From Spirochaetales bacterium (GTDB lineage Bacteria; Spirochaetota; Spirochaetia; SZUA-6): 56,984 bases of DNA. Shown one piece after another: positions 25,241 through 36,366 of this stretch. A program made the position numbers and the translations under genes. Under the pieces are notes generated by a model that saw only the letters and a list, made by a program, of their open reading frames with translations, was not told the DNA's origin and did not search any database. Location of the stretch: contig JALUUM010000017.1 of NCBI GenBank assembly GCA_027021365.1, forward strand, positions 1 to 56,984, read 5' to 3'. The first letter of the stretch is position 1. The number at the start of each line of letters is the position of its first letter.

Positions 25241-26183
25241 GATCGGCACTCGGGGAAGCCAATTGGCCTTGTGGCAAGCCAATTGGGTAAAAACCATGCT
25301 CGAAAGTAAAGATGAAATCAAAGAATGTGAGATTGTTACCATAAAAACAACCGGTGACAGATTCACTGATATGTCACTGTTTCAACAGCCTGATAAAGGT
25401 TTTTTTACAAAAGAGATCGAAGAAAACCTGTTATGCGGAAGTATAGATATTGCTGTACACAGTGCAAAGGATCTACCAACAGAAATCCCAGAGAATCTCG
25501 TCATCGGAGCGGTTCTGCCACGGGAAGTAAGCAGTGATGTCCTTATTACGATAAGAGGGAAAGGGGATAGACTTAGCAACCTGCCAAGTGGTGCTAAAAT
25601 CGGTACGAGCAGTTTAAGGAGAAAGGCTCTGCTCCTCCATTTCCGCAATGATTTTAAAGTAGTTGAATTACGCGGAAATCTTGATACAAGAATTAAAAAA
25701 CTCTCTCAGGAGAAACTCGACGGCATCGTTGTTGCGTATGCAGGCGTAAAAAGACTTGGCTATGAAAACAGAATTTCCGAAATTATCAATCACGAAGTGG
25801 TACTTCCTGCCGTTGGACAGGGTGCAGTGGCACTTGAAGTACGCCGGGACGACTCGGATATCATGGAAACAATAAAAATGCTAAATCACAAAGCGAGTAT
25901 GACTTCGATTAGGGCTGAAAGAAGCTTTTTAAAAAGGCTCCATGCTGGCTGTCGTGCTCCCGTGGCTGCATACAGTGAATTACACGGAGATTCAATAAAA
26001 ATTACCGGTATGATAGCTACAGTCGATGGCAACTATGTAATAAGAGATAGCATAACGGGAAATAAGGAAAATGCCGAGGAGATCGGTAAAATACTTGCTG
26101 AAAAATTACTTGCTTCGGGCGGTAACGAAATACTAAAGAAAAACAAAGAAATGGAGAATATAAAGGGTGATCACGAAAGGTAA
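25230..26183 (+). CDS. hemC: hydroxymethylbilane synthase (porphobilinogen deaminase)
   Basis: 317 residues. KIGTRGSQLALWQANWVKTM, FTKEIEENLLCGSIDIAVHS, AKDLPTEIPENL and GAVLPREVSSDVLI are the conserved N-terminal blocks. RGNLDTRIKKL binds the growing chain, and LHAGCRAPVAAYSE holds the Cys that carries the dipyrromethane cofactor. It polymerises four porphobilinogen units into hydroxymethylbilane. AGAGGAGAACAAGG precedes the ATG, which lies inside the end of hemA; the next gene begins 17 bases before its stop. Length is normal. Confidence 0.95.
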   Translation: MKIKIGTRGSQLALWQANWVKTMLESKDEIKECEIVTIKTTGDRFTDMSLFQQPDKGFFTKEIEENLLCGSIDIAVHSAKDLPTEIPENLVIGAVLPREVSSDVLITIRGKGDRLSNLPSGAKIGTSSLRRKALLLHFRNDFKVVELRGNLDTRIKKLSQEKLDGIVVAYAGVKRLGYENRISEIINHEVVLPAVGQGAVALEVRRDDSDIMETIKMLNHKASMTSIRAERSFLKRLHAGCRAPVAAYSELHGDSIKITGMIATVDGNYVIRDSITGNKENAEEIGKILAEKLLASGGNEILKKNKEMENIKGDHER

Positions 26184-27674
26184 AGTGTATCTGGTTGGAG
26201 CTGGACCTGGCGATCCCGGCCTTTTCACCGTTAAGGGGGTTCGTTGTCTGGAGAAAGCTGATGTTGTACTGTATGACTATCTAGTTCATAAAAAGCTATT
26301 AAACTATGTGCAAGAAAAAGCTGACATAATTTACGTCGGTAAAAAGGCTGGTAATCATACCCTGGAACAAGAGAAAATCAATACACTCATGATAGAAAAA
26401 GCCAAAGAAGGAAAAATCGTTGTAAGACTAAAGGGGGGCGATCCTTTCATTTTCGGAAGAGGTGCAGAAGAGGCTCTGGAACTTGCAAAAAACAATATAC
26501 CTTTTGAAATAATACCGGGAATAACAGCAGCAATTGCTGTGTCAGCATATGCAGGAATACCTTTGACATACAGAGAATTTAACTCAACCCTTACATTCGT
26601 TACAGGCCATGAAGATCCCTTTAAGGAAAAAAGTGCCATCCATTGGAAGGAACTTGCTGCAACCACGGGAACCCTGGTAATTTTCATGGGGGTCAAAAAC
26701 CTAGCTGTAATAGCCAAGACTCTCATAGAATACGGGAAGAGCGCAGAAACGCCGGTAGCAGTCGTTTATCATGGAACCTTTCCCGATCAGAAAACAGTTA
26801 CCGGGACTCTCGGCAATATTGCTCTATGTGCTGAAAAGGAAAAGATAAAATCACCGGCACTCGTTATTATCGGGGAAGTTGTTACATTAAGAGAAAAACT
26901 GAACTGGTATGAATCTCTACCTTTATTCGGGAAGAAAATCTTAATTACACGAAGCAGAAGACAGGCAGGAAAACTTTCTGCATTGCTGGATGAATTTGGT
27001 GCTGAAACAATAGAGATTCCCGTAATCCGCATTGAACCAGTCGATGATTATAATGCCCTCGATATCGCTATCGAGCAAATTCATAATTATAACTGGTTGA
27101 TCTTTACGAGTGTAAATGGTGTTCACGCTTTTTTCGAACGTTTCCTTCGAAAAAATGATATAAGGAATCTGGCAGGTATAAAGCTGGCCTCAATCGGTCC
27201 TGCCACAAAAAAGGAGATAGAATCATTTCATCTCAAAGTTGATTTTACCCCAACAGAGTACGTAGCAGAATGTTTCACGGAAGAATTCATTAAACATTAC
27301 GAGGTAAAGAATAAAAAATTCTTGCTAATAAGCTCCGACAAGGCAAGAGACCATATTCAAAGAACTTTCTCACTCCATGGCGGAGACTGCACTGTTATCA
27401 TAGGCTACAAAACCGTTACAAGTGAATCGAACGAAGAAGAATTGAACACGAAAACAAAATCTCAGCGCATTGACTGGGTAACTTTTACCAGTTCTTCCAC
27501 TGTCAAGAATTTTTTTAAGCTCTACAAAGGCGATAAAAACTTTAAAATAGCCAGCATCGGTCCGATAACCTCACAAACCATTCGTGATTCAGGTTTTTTG
27601 CCAGATGTTGAAGCAAAAGAACACACCATACCGGGGCTTGTCAATGCGATACTCGGATTTCACGGGGGTAAAAA

Positions 27675-27678
<4 letters not shown>
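26167..27678 (+). CDS. cobA-hemD: uroporphyrinogen-III C-methyltransferase / uroporphyrinogen-III synthase fusion
   Basis: 503 residues from a GTG start. Residues about 1-245 are the SAM-dependent methyltransferase (VYLVGAGPGDPGLFTVKGVR, YVGKKAGNH, VRLKGGDPFIFGRGAEEA, PGITAAIAVSAYAGIPLTYR, FVTGHED), which methylates uroporphyrinogen III twice to precorrin-2. Residues about 255-503 are HemD (ILITRSRRQAGKLSALLDEF, WLIFTSVNGVHAFFERF, LASIGPATKKEIE, VTFTSSSTVKNFF), which cyclises hydroxymethylbilane. Such fusions are common in Firmicutes and some anaerobes. It commits flux to siroheme and corrinoids rather than coproporphyrin, consistent with the lack of hemE. ATGA overlap with ahbC. Confidence 0.93.
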
Positions 27679-29848
<2,170 letters not shown>

Positions 29849-29867
29849 AAGAAGGTAAATTAAGGTT

Positions 29868-30956
29868 ATGAATGGAACACACTTGAAACACATGCCAAGG
29901 CTTATCGCATGGGAGGTAACAAAACGGTGCCCGCTCAATTGCAAGCATTGTCGAGCTTCGGCAGCAAATAAGGAGTTTACCGGTGAATTTTCCACAGAGG
30001 AATGCTTCAAGGTTTTAAAAAATATTGCTTCCTTCGCTAAACCAATTATCATTCTAACCGGTGGCGAGCCAATGGCACGAAGCGATATTTACCAGATTGC
30101 AGAATATGGGACAAAACTTGGCTTAAGAATGGTAATGGCACCTTGCGGGTTGCTTATGAATCACGATAACACGCGTAAAATGAAAGAATCCGGTATCATG
30201 CGGATAAGCCTTAGTATTGACGGGGGTGATGCAAAAACACATGATTCTTTCCGGCAGATTGACGGTTCTTTTGATGCGGTAATCAAAGCAGCACATATTG
30301 CAAAGGAAATTGGACTTGAATTTCAGATAAACTCAACTATTACAAAACTCAATTATTTTCAAATCGACAAAATGCTTCAACTTGCAATCGATCTTGGAGC
30401 AGTCGGGTATCATCCGTTCTTGCTGGTTCCCACAGGAAGGGGGAAAGATCTTGCGGATTACGAAATAGATCCTCTGGAATACGAAAAACTTCTCACTTGG
30501 ATATATGAAAAGAGCCGGGAGGCTCCCATTCAGCTCAAACCAACCTGCGCTCCACACTATTACAGAATATTTCGACAGAAGGAAAAAGAGAGGGGTATAA
30601 AGGTAACAGCAAAAACCCATGGCCTTAGTGCAATGACAAAAGGATGCCTCGGTGGACAATCATTCGCATTTATTTCCAATACCGGCCGGGTTCAAATTTG
30701 CGGTTTCCTCGAAGAAAAGGCCGGTGATCTGAGAGAGGAGTCCTATGATTTCCGAAAGATCTGGGAATTTTCCGAACTTTTCTTAAAAATGCGAGATATC
30801 GACGGTTACAACGGAAGATGCGGAATATGCGAATATAGACGGGTATGTGGCGGTTGCAGGGCACGTGCATTCGCCACAACAGGCAACTATCTCGATGAAG
30901 AACCTTACTGTGTGTATCAACCTTTGGCATCCCGGCGTAAAGTATCTATGAACTGA
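29868..30956 (+). CDS. ahbD: AhbD, radical SAM heme b synthase
   Basis: 362 residues. Radical SAM motif Cys21-x3-Cys25-x2-Cys28 in KRCPLNCKHCRASAA; ILTGGEPMARSDIYQIAEYG, RMVMAPCGLLMNHDNTRKM and RISLSIDGGDAKTHDSFRQI follow. The C-terminus has CGICEYRRVCGGCRARAFAT and EEPYCVYQP, giving cysteines for a second 4Fe-4S cluster, as in the AhbD/NirJ2 group. AhbD converts two propionates of iron-coproporphyrin III to vinyls, the last step of the siroheme-dependent heme route. Assignment between AhbC and AhbD rests on remembered family blocks and should be confirmed by phylogeny. Confidence 0.85.
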   Translation: MNGTHLKHMPRLIAWEVTKRCPLNCKHCRASAANKEFTGEFSTEECFKVLKNIASFAKPIIILTGGEPMARSDIYQIAEYGTKLGLRMVMAPCGLLMNHDNTRKMKESGIMRISLSIDGGDAKTHDSFRQIDGSFDAVIKAAHIAKEIGLEFQINSTITKLNYFQIDKMLQLAIDLGAVGYHPFLLVPTGRGKDLADYEIDPLEYEKLLTWIYEKSREAPIQLKPTCAPHYYRIFRQKEKERGIKVTAKTHGLSAMTKGCLGGQSFAFISNTGRVQICGFLEEKAGDLREESYDFRKIWEFSELFLKMRDIDGYNGRCGICEYRRVCGGCRARAFATTGNYLDEEPYCVYQPLASRRKVSMN

Positions 30957-31011
30957 TATGGTAAGAGAGACATAGAATAAAACATATGAAAGGTAGAACA
31001 TAATAGCGAAG

Positions 31012-32007
31012 ATGGAAAGTAATCTACAACAAAACTTAAAAGAGAATGAGAAACTATTGCTGGAAGAGATTCAATTAAATATCCCTCTTGTTTCACATCC
31101 ATATGCTCATATCGGGAAGAGATGCCGCATGAGCGAAGAGGTAGTAATTGAGAAGCTTCGCCATTTCTTAAAACAGGGTATAATCAGGGAATTATCTGCT
31201 ATTTTCAACTCGGCTGCACTTGGTTATAAAAGCACACTTGTTGCTGTAAGAGCCGAAGAGGATGATATAACTACTGTCGCAGAACGAATTAACAGTCATC
31301 CCGGTGTCAGTCACAATTATCTCCGAGATAATGACTACAATATCTGGTTTACCCTTACCGTACAACAAAGCTATGATTTTGAAAATGAGATTGGAAAGCT
31401 TTTCGATGGAATAGACACTGTTAAATATATCATTCTGCCAGCAATAAAAACATTTAAAATAGGTGTTCACTTTCCTCTAACGGGCAGACAGTTGTATCAA
31501 ACTAACCATGCGTTAAGTCAACACAAAAAATCTATTACACTTTCAGAATTTGACAGAAAACTAGTTGTGCTTTTGCAGAAAGGTTTGCCAATTGTAAAAA
31601 CACCTTGGCAAGAGATTGCCATGAAATTGCGCACCGAAGAACAATCTCTCCTATCACACATAAGTAAATTAAAAAAAACAGGTGTAATTAAAAGAATATC
31701 AGCTGTTTTAAGACACAGAAAAATCGGTTTTCATGCAAATGGAATGGCCTGCTTCCGCGTTCCTGAGGATCGAATCGTCGAAGCAGGAAGGTGCCTTGCA
31801 GAGTACCGTGAAATATCACACTGTTACCAGCGAAAAACTTATCCCGAATGGCAGTATTCACTCTTTGCCATGGTTCATAAGAGAGAGCGAAGTGAATGCC
31901 TTCCTCTCATAGAGGAAATGGCCATGAAAATCAAAAGCAAGGATTATCTGGCTTTATTCAGCATAAAAGAGTTTAAGAAAGAGAGGGTAAAATATTTTGT
32001 TGAATAG
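31012..32007 (+). CDS. ahbAB: siroheme decarboxylase, AhbA-AhbB fusion
   Basis: 331 residues made of two Lrp/AsnC-like halves. The first (about 10-155) has a winged-helix start (LLLEEIQLNIPLVSHPYAHI) and the signature GVSHNYLRDNDYNIWFT. The second (about 175-331) starts EFDRKLVVLLQKGLPIVKTP and carries EISHCYQRKTYPEWQYSLFA. These match the AhbA and AhbB subunits, normally two separate proteins of about 150 residues, which decarboxylate siroheme to 12,18-didecarboxysiroheme. Here they are joined through a short linker (about 157-174). Lrp-type transcription regulators look similar, but the His/Tyr/Arg signatures and the location inside the heme operon favour the enzyme. Confidence 0.88.
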   Translation: MESNLQQNLKENEKLLLEEIQLNIPLVSHPYAHIGKRCRMSEEVVIEKLRHFLKQGIIRELSAIFNSAALGYKSTLVAVRAEEDDITTVAERINSHPGVSHNYLRDNDYNIWFTLTVQQSYDFENEIGKLFDGIDTVKYIILPAIKTFKIGVHFPLTGRQLYQTNHALSQHKKSITLSEFDRKLVVLLQKGLPIVKTPWQEIAMKLRTEEQSLLSHISKLKKTGVIKRISAVLRHRKIGFHANGMACFRVPEDRIVEAGRCLAEYREISHCYQRKTYPEWQYSLFAMVHKRERSECLPLIEEMAMKIKSKDYLALFSIKEFKKERVKYFVE

Positions 32008-33292
32008 TAATTTCGAGAAATCTTCAACCTATTTCACACGAGCTCGAAAAGTAATCCCGGGAGGCGTCAATAGTCCGGTTCGTGCCTTCAGGTCTGTCGG
32101 GATGAATCCCCTATACATACAGAGGGGTAAAGGCTCAAGAATATTTGATGTCGACGGGAATGAGTATATCGATTATGTATGCTCATGGGGACCGCTTATA
32201 TTAGGTCATGCAGACCCGCGTATTCTTAAAAGGCTCACCGAATATGCACATCTGGGTACGAGTTTCGGAGCAAATACTGAAATTGAAATCAAGATGGCTG
32301 AACTTATTACTCAAATTTATCCGTCGATAGAACTTGTACGCATGGTTAATTCCGGTACAGAAGCAACTATGAGTGCCCTTCGCCTTGCACGAGGTTATAC
32401 CGGAAAAAGTAAAATAATCAAATTTGAGGGCTGCTATCATGGTCATGGGGACAGCTTTCTTATCAAGGCCGGTTCCGGACTCCTCACCTTCGGCATTCCG
32501 GGAAGTCCGGGTGTTACTGAACATACTGCACAGGATACCCTTATTGCTCGTTTTAATGACATAGAATCCGTAGAGAAACTTGTCGACTCGAACAAATCAG
32601 AGATTGCGGCAATAATTCTTGAACCTATTATGGGAAATGCAGGCGTTATCCCGCCGCGAAGGAATTTTTTAAAAGATTTAAGGGACCTTACCAAGGCAGA
32701 AAACATTATTCTAATATTCGACGAGGTAATCACCGGTTTCAGAGTTGCTCTGGGTGGTGCACAAGAGCTGTATGGGATTGATCCTGATATTACTTGTCTT
32801 GGCAAGATAATTGGCGGAGGATTACCAGTTGGGGCATTCGGCGGAAAGAGAAAATACATGGAACAGCTCGCTCCTGAGGGACCTGTATATCAGGCAGGAA
32901 CTCTTTCAGGAAATCCCCTTGCAATGGCAGCGGGGTACGAAACTTTGTCTGTCTTGAGGAAAGACAACATATATCCTGCACTGGAAAAGAAATCAAAACT
33001 CCTGGAAGAAGGCTTCAAAGAAAATATGAAAAAGTTACATTTAAATTTTTCACTCAACAGGGTCGGATCAATGATGAGCCTTTTTTTCACGGACCAGAAG
33101 GTTCATGATTTCAACACGGCTGTTACCTCGAATACCAAACTGTTTTCAATGTACTTTCAAAAAATGCTTGAGAATGGAATATATATAGCGCCATCCCAGT
33201 TTGAAGCATCCTTCGTATCTACCGCCCATGATCATAAGGATATAGAGAAAACCATAGAGGCAAATTATTTAAGTTTGCGGGGTTTGCTGTAA
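31997..33292 (+). CDS. hemL: glutamate-1-semialdehyde 2,1-aminomutase
   Basis: 431 residues from a TTG start, supported by GAGAGGG 9 bases upstream and by overlap with the preceding gene. IPGGVNSPVRAFRSVG is the family N-terminus; MVNSGTEATMSALRLARGYT and FEGCYHGHGDSFL bind PLP; IFDEVITGFRVALGGAQELY and CLGKIIGGGLPVGAFGGKR contain the Asp and the Schiff-base Lys. It turns glutamate-1-semialdehyde into 5-aminolevulinate. It closes the operon, and its last 28 bases overlap the convergent larE gene. Confidence 0.95.
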   Translation: MLNSNFEKSSTYFTRARKVIPGGVNSPVRAFRSVGMNPLYIQRGKGSRIFDVDGNEYIDYVCSWGPLILGHADPRILKRLTEYAHLGTSFGANTEIEIKMAELITQIYPSIELVRMVNSGTEATMSALRLARGYTGKSKIIKFEGCYHGHGDSFLIKAGSGLLTFGIPGSPGVTEHTAQDTLIARFNDIESVEKLVDSNKSEIAAIILEPIMGNAGVIPPRRNFLKDLRDLTKAENIILIFDEVITGFRVALGGAQELYGIDPDITCLGKIIGGGLPVGAFGGKRKYMEQLAPEGPVYQAGTLSGNPLAMAAGYETLSVLRKDNIYPALEKKSKLLEEGFKENMKKLHLNFSLNRVGSMMSLFFTDQKVHDFNTAVTSNTKLFSMYFQKMLENGIYIAPSQFEASFVSTAHDHKDIEKTIEANYLSLRGLL

Positions 33293-34092
33293 CTTTTACC
33301 GGCATTCATGCTCCCCATTCTATATCCAGCGAGTTCAAGCGTAATATATGTATAACCAAGCTCTTTGAATCTATCGATGATTCTTTCTCTGGTTACATCT
33401 TCAATTAATTTAGGCATATCACTTGAAAGAACCTCAATTCTAGCTATATCACCATGATGCCTTACCCGTAGCTGTTCTATCCCCAATTCTCTCAGAAACT
33501 CTTCGGCCTTTTCCACAATAGTGAGATTTTCCCTTGTTATTTTCATTCCATAGGGAAATCGAGAGGCGAGACAGGCGAAGGCTGGTTTGTTCCATGTTCT
33601 AAGCCCCATTCTTTTTGACAGGATTCTTATATCTTCCTTTGTCAAACCGGCCTCTTTTAGAGGGCTCCTAACATTCAGTTCAGATGCAGCCTTCATACCG
33701 GGCCGATAATCATTAAGATCATCGAAATTGGAACCATCAGCAACGTATTTTAATCCGTAAATATCGGCAAGTTCTCTTAACCTTGAGAAAAGTTCTGTTT
33801 TACAGTAGTAACATCTGTCAAGTGTGTTTTCCGCAAAACCAGGGGTTTCCAGCTCATTGGAGTCGATTATCTCGTGCTTTATGCCTATTTCTTCTGCAAG
33901 TTCTCTTGCTTCTTTAAACTCTGTTTTCGAATAAGTCGGAGATACTGCTGTTACGGCAAGGGCTTTATCACCCAGTAAATCAAAAGCAACCTTGCACAAA
34001 AAGGTACTGTCAACACCTCCGGAAAAGGCAATGAGAAGGCTTCCCATGGAATTGATAATATCTTTTAAATCATCTAATTTTTTTTCCTGCAT
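33265..34092 (-). CDS. larE: LarE, ATP-dependent sulfur transferase for the NPN cofactor
   Basis: 275 residues. The PP-loop SGGVDSTFL (about 24-32) binds ATP and adenylates the substrate. DRCYYCKTELF and PAFACLASRFPYG supply three cysteines, the arrangement of LarE proteins that use a 4Fe-4S cluster to deliver sulfur, in contrast to the single sacrificial Cys of the Lactobacillus enzyme; that grouping is from family knowledge. VADGSNFDDLNDYRPG and VRSPLKEAGLTKEDIR are conserved. With larB and larC it completes the known NPN biosynthesis set, though on the opposite strand and separated by the heme operon. Its 3' end overlaps hemL by 28 bases. Confidence 0.92.
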   Translation of the reverse strand: MQEKKLDDLKDIINSMGSLLIAFSGGVDSTFLCKVAFDLLGDKALAVTAVSPTYSKTEFKEARELAEEIGIKHEIIDSNELETPGFAENTLDRCYYCKTELFSRLRELADIYGLKYVADGSNFDDLNDYRPGMKAASELNVRSPLKEAGLTKEDIRILSKRMGLRTWNKPAFACLASRFPYGMKITRENLTIVEKAEEFLRELGIEQLRVRHHGDIARIEVLSSDMPKLIEDVTRERIIDRFKELGYTYITLELAGYRMGSMNAGKSYSKPRKLK

Positions 34093-34179
34093 TGGTATAC
34101 CTATATTAATTTAACAGTAATATAATACTGCGAGTCATATCATAACCATGACATAAGGCTTAATGTCAATATATTGTTT

Positions 34180-36171
34180 TCAATAATCACTCAATATATC
34201 AATCAAATCAGCAACGATTTTCTTATAGTCATCCGGAACCTTTAAGAGGGAAAGCTTTTCCCTCGACTCCTTAAAAAGCTTCTCCGTTTCCCGTCTAACC
34301 CTGCTTAGAGCACCAGACTCAGCAATAGCCTCCCTGATTAACGCAACCTCCCTTTCTCCCTTATTCTTCCTGACAAAAAGTCTCTCAAACTCCTCTCTCT
34401 CCTTCCCCTTTAGAGACCTTAAAGTTTCTTCTATTAACACAGTGGTTTTTCCTTCCAGTATGTCAGAAGAATCGGGCTTCCCCGTTTTCTCTGTATCACC
34501 GAAGATGCTTATAACATCGTCTCTCATTTGAAATGCCTTTCCCAGGGGAATTGCCATCTCCTCGATAGCCTCCTTAGCCTGCTTCACACTTTTATAACCT
34601 TCACCACGCCTTTCAACTAACCCGCCCGAAAGCGCCGCCCCCATTAGAATTGGGTAGTAAATCGTATAGTAACTCGTTTTCAATAGATTGATTCTTTCCG
34701 CCCAGGAAACCTTCCCCCTCCTATCCTCAGCAGTAACCCTGTCCATAGCCTTCGGCTGCGATGCCAACAGGTCATAAACCTGACCAACGCCCGTCAAAAA
34801 GTAACATCTTCCAAAGTAGCCTAAAAAATCATTCTTTACTTTCCGTGCTATCTTTAGGCTGGCAATAGCCTCCACGGAGAGGGCAAAAAGGATATCACCT
34901 ACTGTAATTGCAATATCACGACCGATATTTTCATTGTACGTAAGGAAAGAAAAATTATCCTTCATCATCAGGTGAAATGATTTTCCGCCTCTCCTGAGAT
35001 CGGCATTATCCATTATGTCGTCGTGAATGAGAAGAAAGGCATGCATCATCTCCACAATGGCAGCGGCCTTTACAGCCTCTTTAAGCTTTCTTTCATCTCC
35101 TCTCCAGGCAAGATATCCCCAGATAAGAAGAAGCGGCCTTATTCTCTTGCCGGGACGAAGGATAAACTCCTTTAAAGCCTTAAGAATTTTTTTAATCTCC
35201 ATACCACTGTTCTCTTTAATACTCTCATCCAGCAAAGCCTCTATTTCAGCCTCCACCTGACCTGTGTATCTCCTTGAAAACCTGTAGAAAGGGTGCACAC
35301 TCTTTAATATCTCAGCCTTTATACTTTCTACGAGATAATGCGGTGATGATGCTCCCGAAATTAGGAAGAGGGGGAAAAGGCCTGAAAAATCATATTTCCA
35401 GACATCCTCCTCCGACGATACTAAAAAAGTATTCTTATTGTTTGCCCTTGAAATATGGTAGAGCTTCTTTGTATTTGAACTTCCCTTGGAACCTACCACA
35501 ACCACGGACTTGAAAAGCTTTGACTTCTCGTCTATCTCACTCTGCCTTGCCTTGGTAGGCTGACAGATGGTATCTACAACCTTAACTTCCTTAACAAGAC
35601 TCCGGATTCTACCTACAATCTCTTCCACCCTCTCCAGAAAAAAGGTGGACTGCATGACGATTCCAACCCTTTCCTTGCCCCCAAAATCATTAGGATTGAT
35701 ATCCTCAACGCTCTCAATGATGATTGGTTTTTGCCTTACATATCCTGCAATACCCTTAACCTCTGTATGCTCAGGGTCTCCGAGAATCACGGGATAGTAG
35801 CCATCTTTCTCCAACCGAGAGATAGCCCTGTGAATCTTCTTTACAAGGATACAGGTTGAATCCATATAGAGGATATTCCTTCCCTCCAGTTTCTTATAAA
35901 CGGAAGGCCCAACTCCGTGGCTCTGTATAATAACTATGCTCTTAGGGGGTATATCGGGAATATCATTGATATCTTCTATTATAGTAACACCCTTCTTCTT
36001 CAGCTCTGAAATCACCTGTACATTATGGATAAGCTCTCCAAGCATGTAGACATTCTTATACTTCCCGCTTTTCAGTATATCATCTATTCTTTCCAGAGAT
36101 TTCTGGACACCAAAGCAGAAACTGATATTTTCCGCCGTAACTATCTTTCTCTTATCCTCTTTCGTATCCAT
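34180..36171 (-). CDS. IspH / polyprenyl diphosphate synthase fusion
   Basis: 663 residues. Residues about 8-290 are IspH, the 4Fe-4S enzyme reducing HMBPP to IPP and DMAPP: Cys19 (ISFCFGVQ), Cys107 (MDSTCILV) and Cys203 (VDTICQPT) can hold the cluster; IIQSHGVGPS and PEHTEVKG (Glu137) fit the active site, and SSNTKKLYHISR is the usual C-terminal block. Residues about 300-663 are a trans-prenyltransferase: RPGKRIRPLLLIW, first aspartate motif HDDIMDNADLRRG (384-388), second motif MRDDVISIFGDTEKTGKP, where DDxxD has become DDVIS. The polypeptide would make C5 units and join them. AGGAGGT directly touches the ATG at 36171; an upstream in-frame TTG at 36216 is possible. Not seen by me as a standard family architecture. 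Confidence 0.9.
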   Translation of the reverse strand: MDTKEDKRKIVTAENISFCFGVQKSLERIDDILKSGKYKNVYMLGELIHNVQVISELKKKGVTIIEDINDIPDIPPKSIVIIQSHGVGPSVYKKLEGRNILYMDSTCILVKKIHRAISRLEKDGYYPVILGDPEHTEVKGIAGYVRQKPIIIESVEDINPNDFGGKERVGIVMQSTFFLERVEEIVGRIRSLVKEVKVVDTICQPTKARQSEIDEKSKLFKSVVVVGSKGSSNTKKLYHISRANNKNTFLVSSEEDVWKYDFSGLFPLFLISGASSPHYLVESIKAEILKSVHPFYRFSRRYTGQVEAEIEALLDESIKENSGMEIKKILKALKEFILRPGKRIRPLLLIWGYLAWRGDERKLKEAVKAAAIVEMMHAFLLIHDDIMDNADLRRGGKSFHLMMKDNFSFLTYNENIGRDIAITVGDILFALSVEAIASLKIARKVKNDFLGYFGRCYFLTGVGQVYDLLASQPKAMDRVTAEDRRGKVSWAERINLLKTSYYTIYYPILMGAALSGGLVERRGEGYKSVKQAKEAIEEMAIPLGKAFQMRDDVISIFGDTEKTGKPDSSDILEGKTTVLIEETLRSLKGKEREEFERLFVRKNKGEREVALIREAIAESGALSRVRRETEKLFKESREKLSLLKVPDDYKKIVADLIDILSDY

Positions 36172-36366
36172 ACCTCCTGACCGGTACCTTACTCTACGCC
36201 CAGCTCCGTCACCCAAGCCTTAACCTCTAACTGGCACCTGCTTCTATTACCCGGACTTATCATATAGCCCTATCAACCAGACCTATCATTTTGCAGGCAC
36301 CTAAAATATATCATCAAAGTGTGCTAAAATAAAACCTGATTTCAATCTGAAGGGATTTTACTTACT

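Noticed and set aside
31012..32007. Lrp/AsnC transcription regulator
   Set aside because: The two-half structure with the SHNY...YNxWFT and SHCYxR...YPxW signatures matches siroheme decarboxylase, and it lies inside the heme operon.
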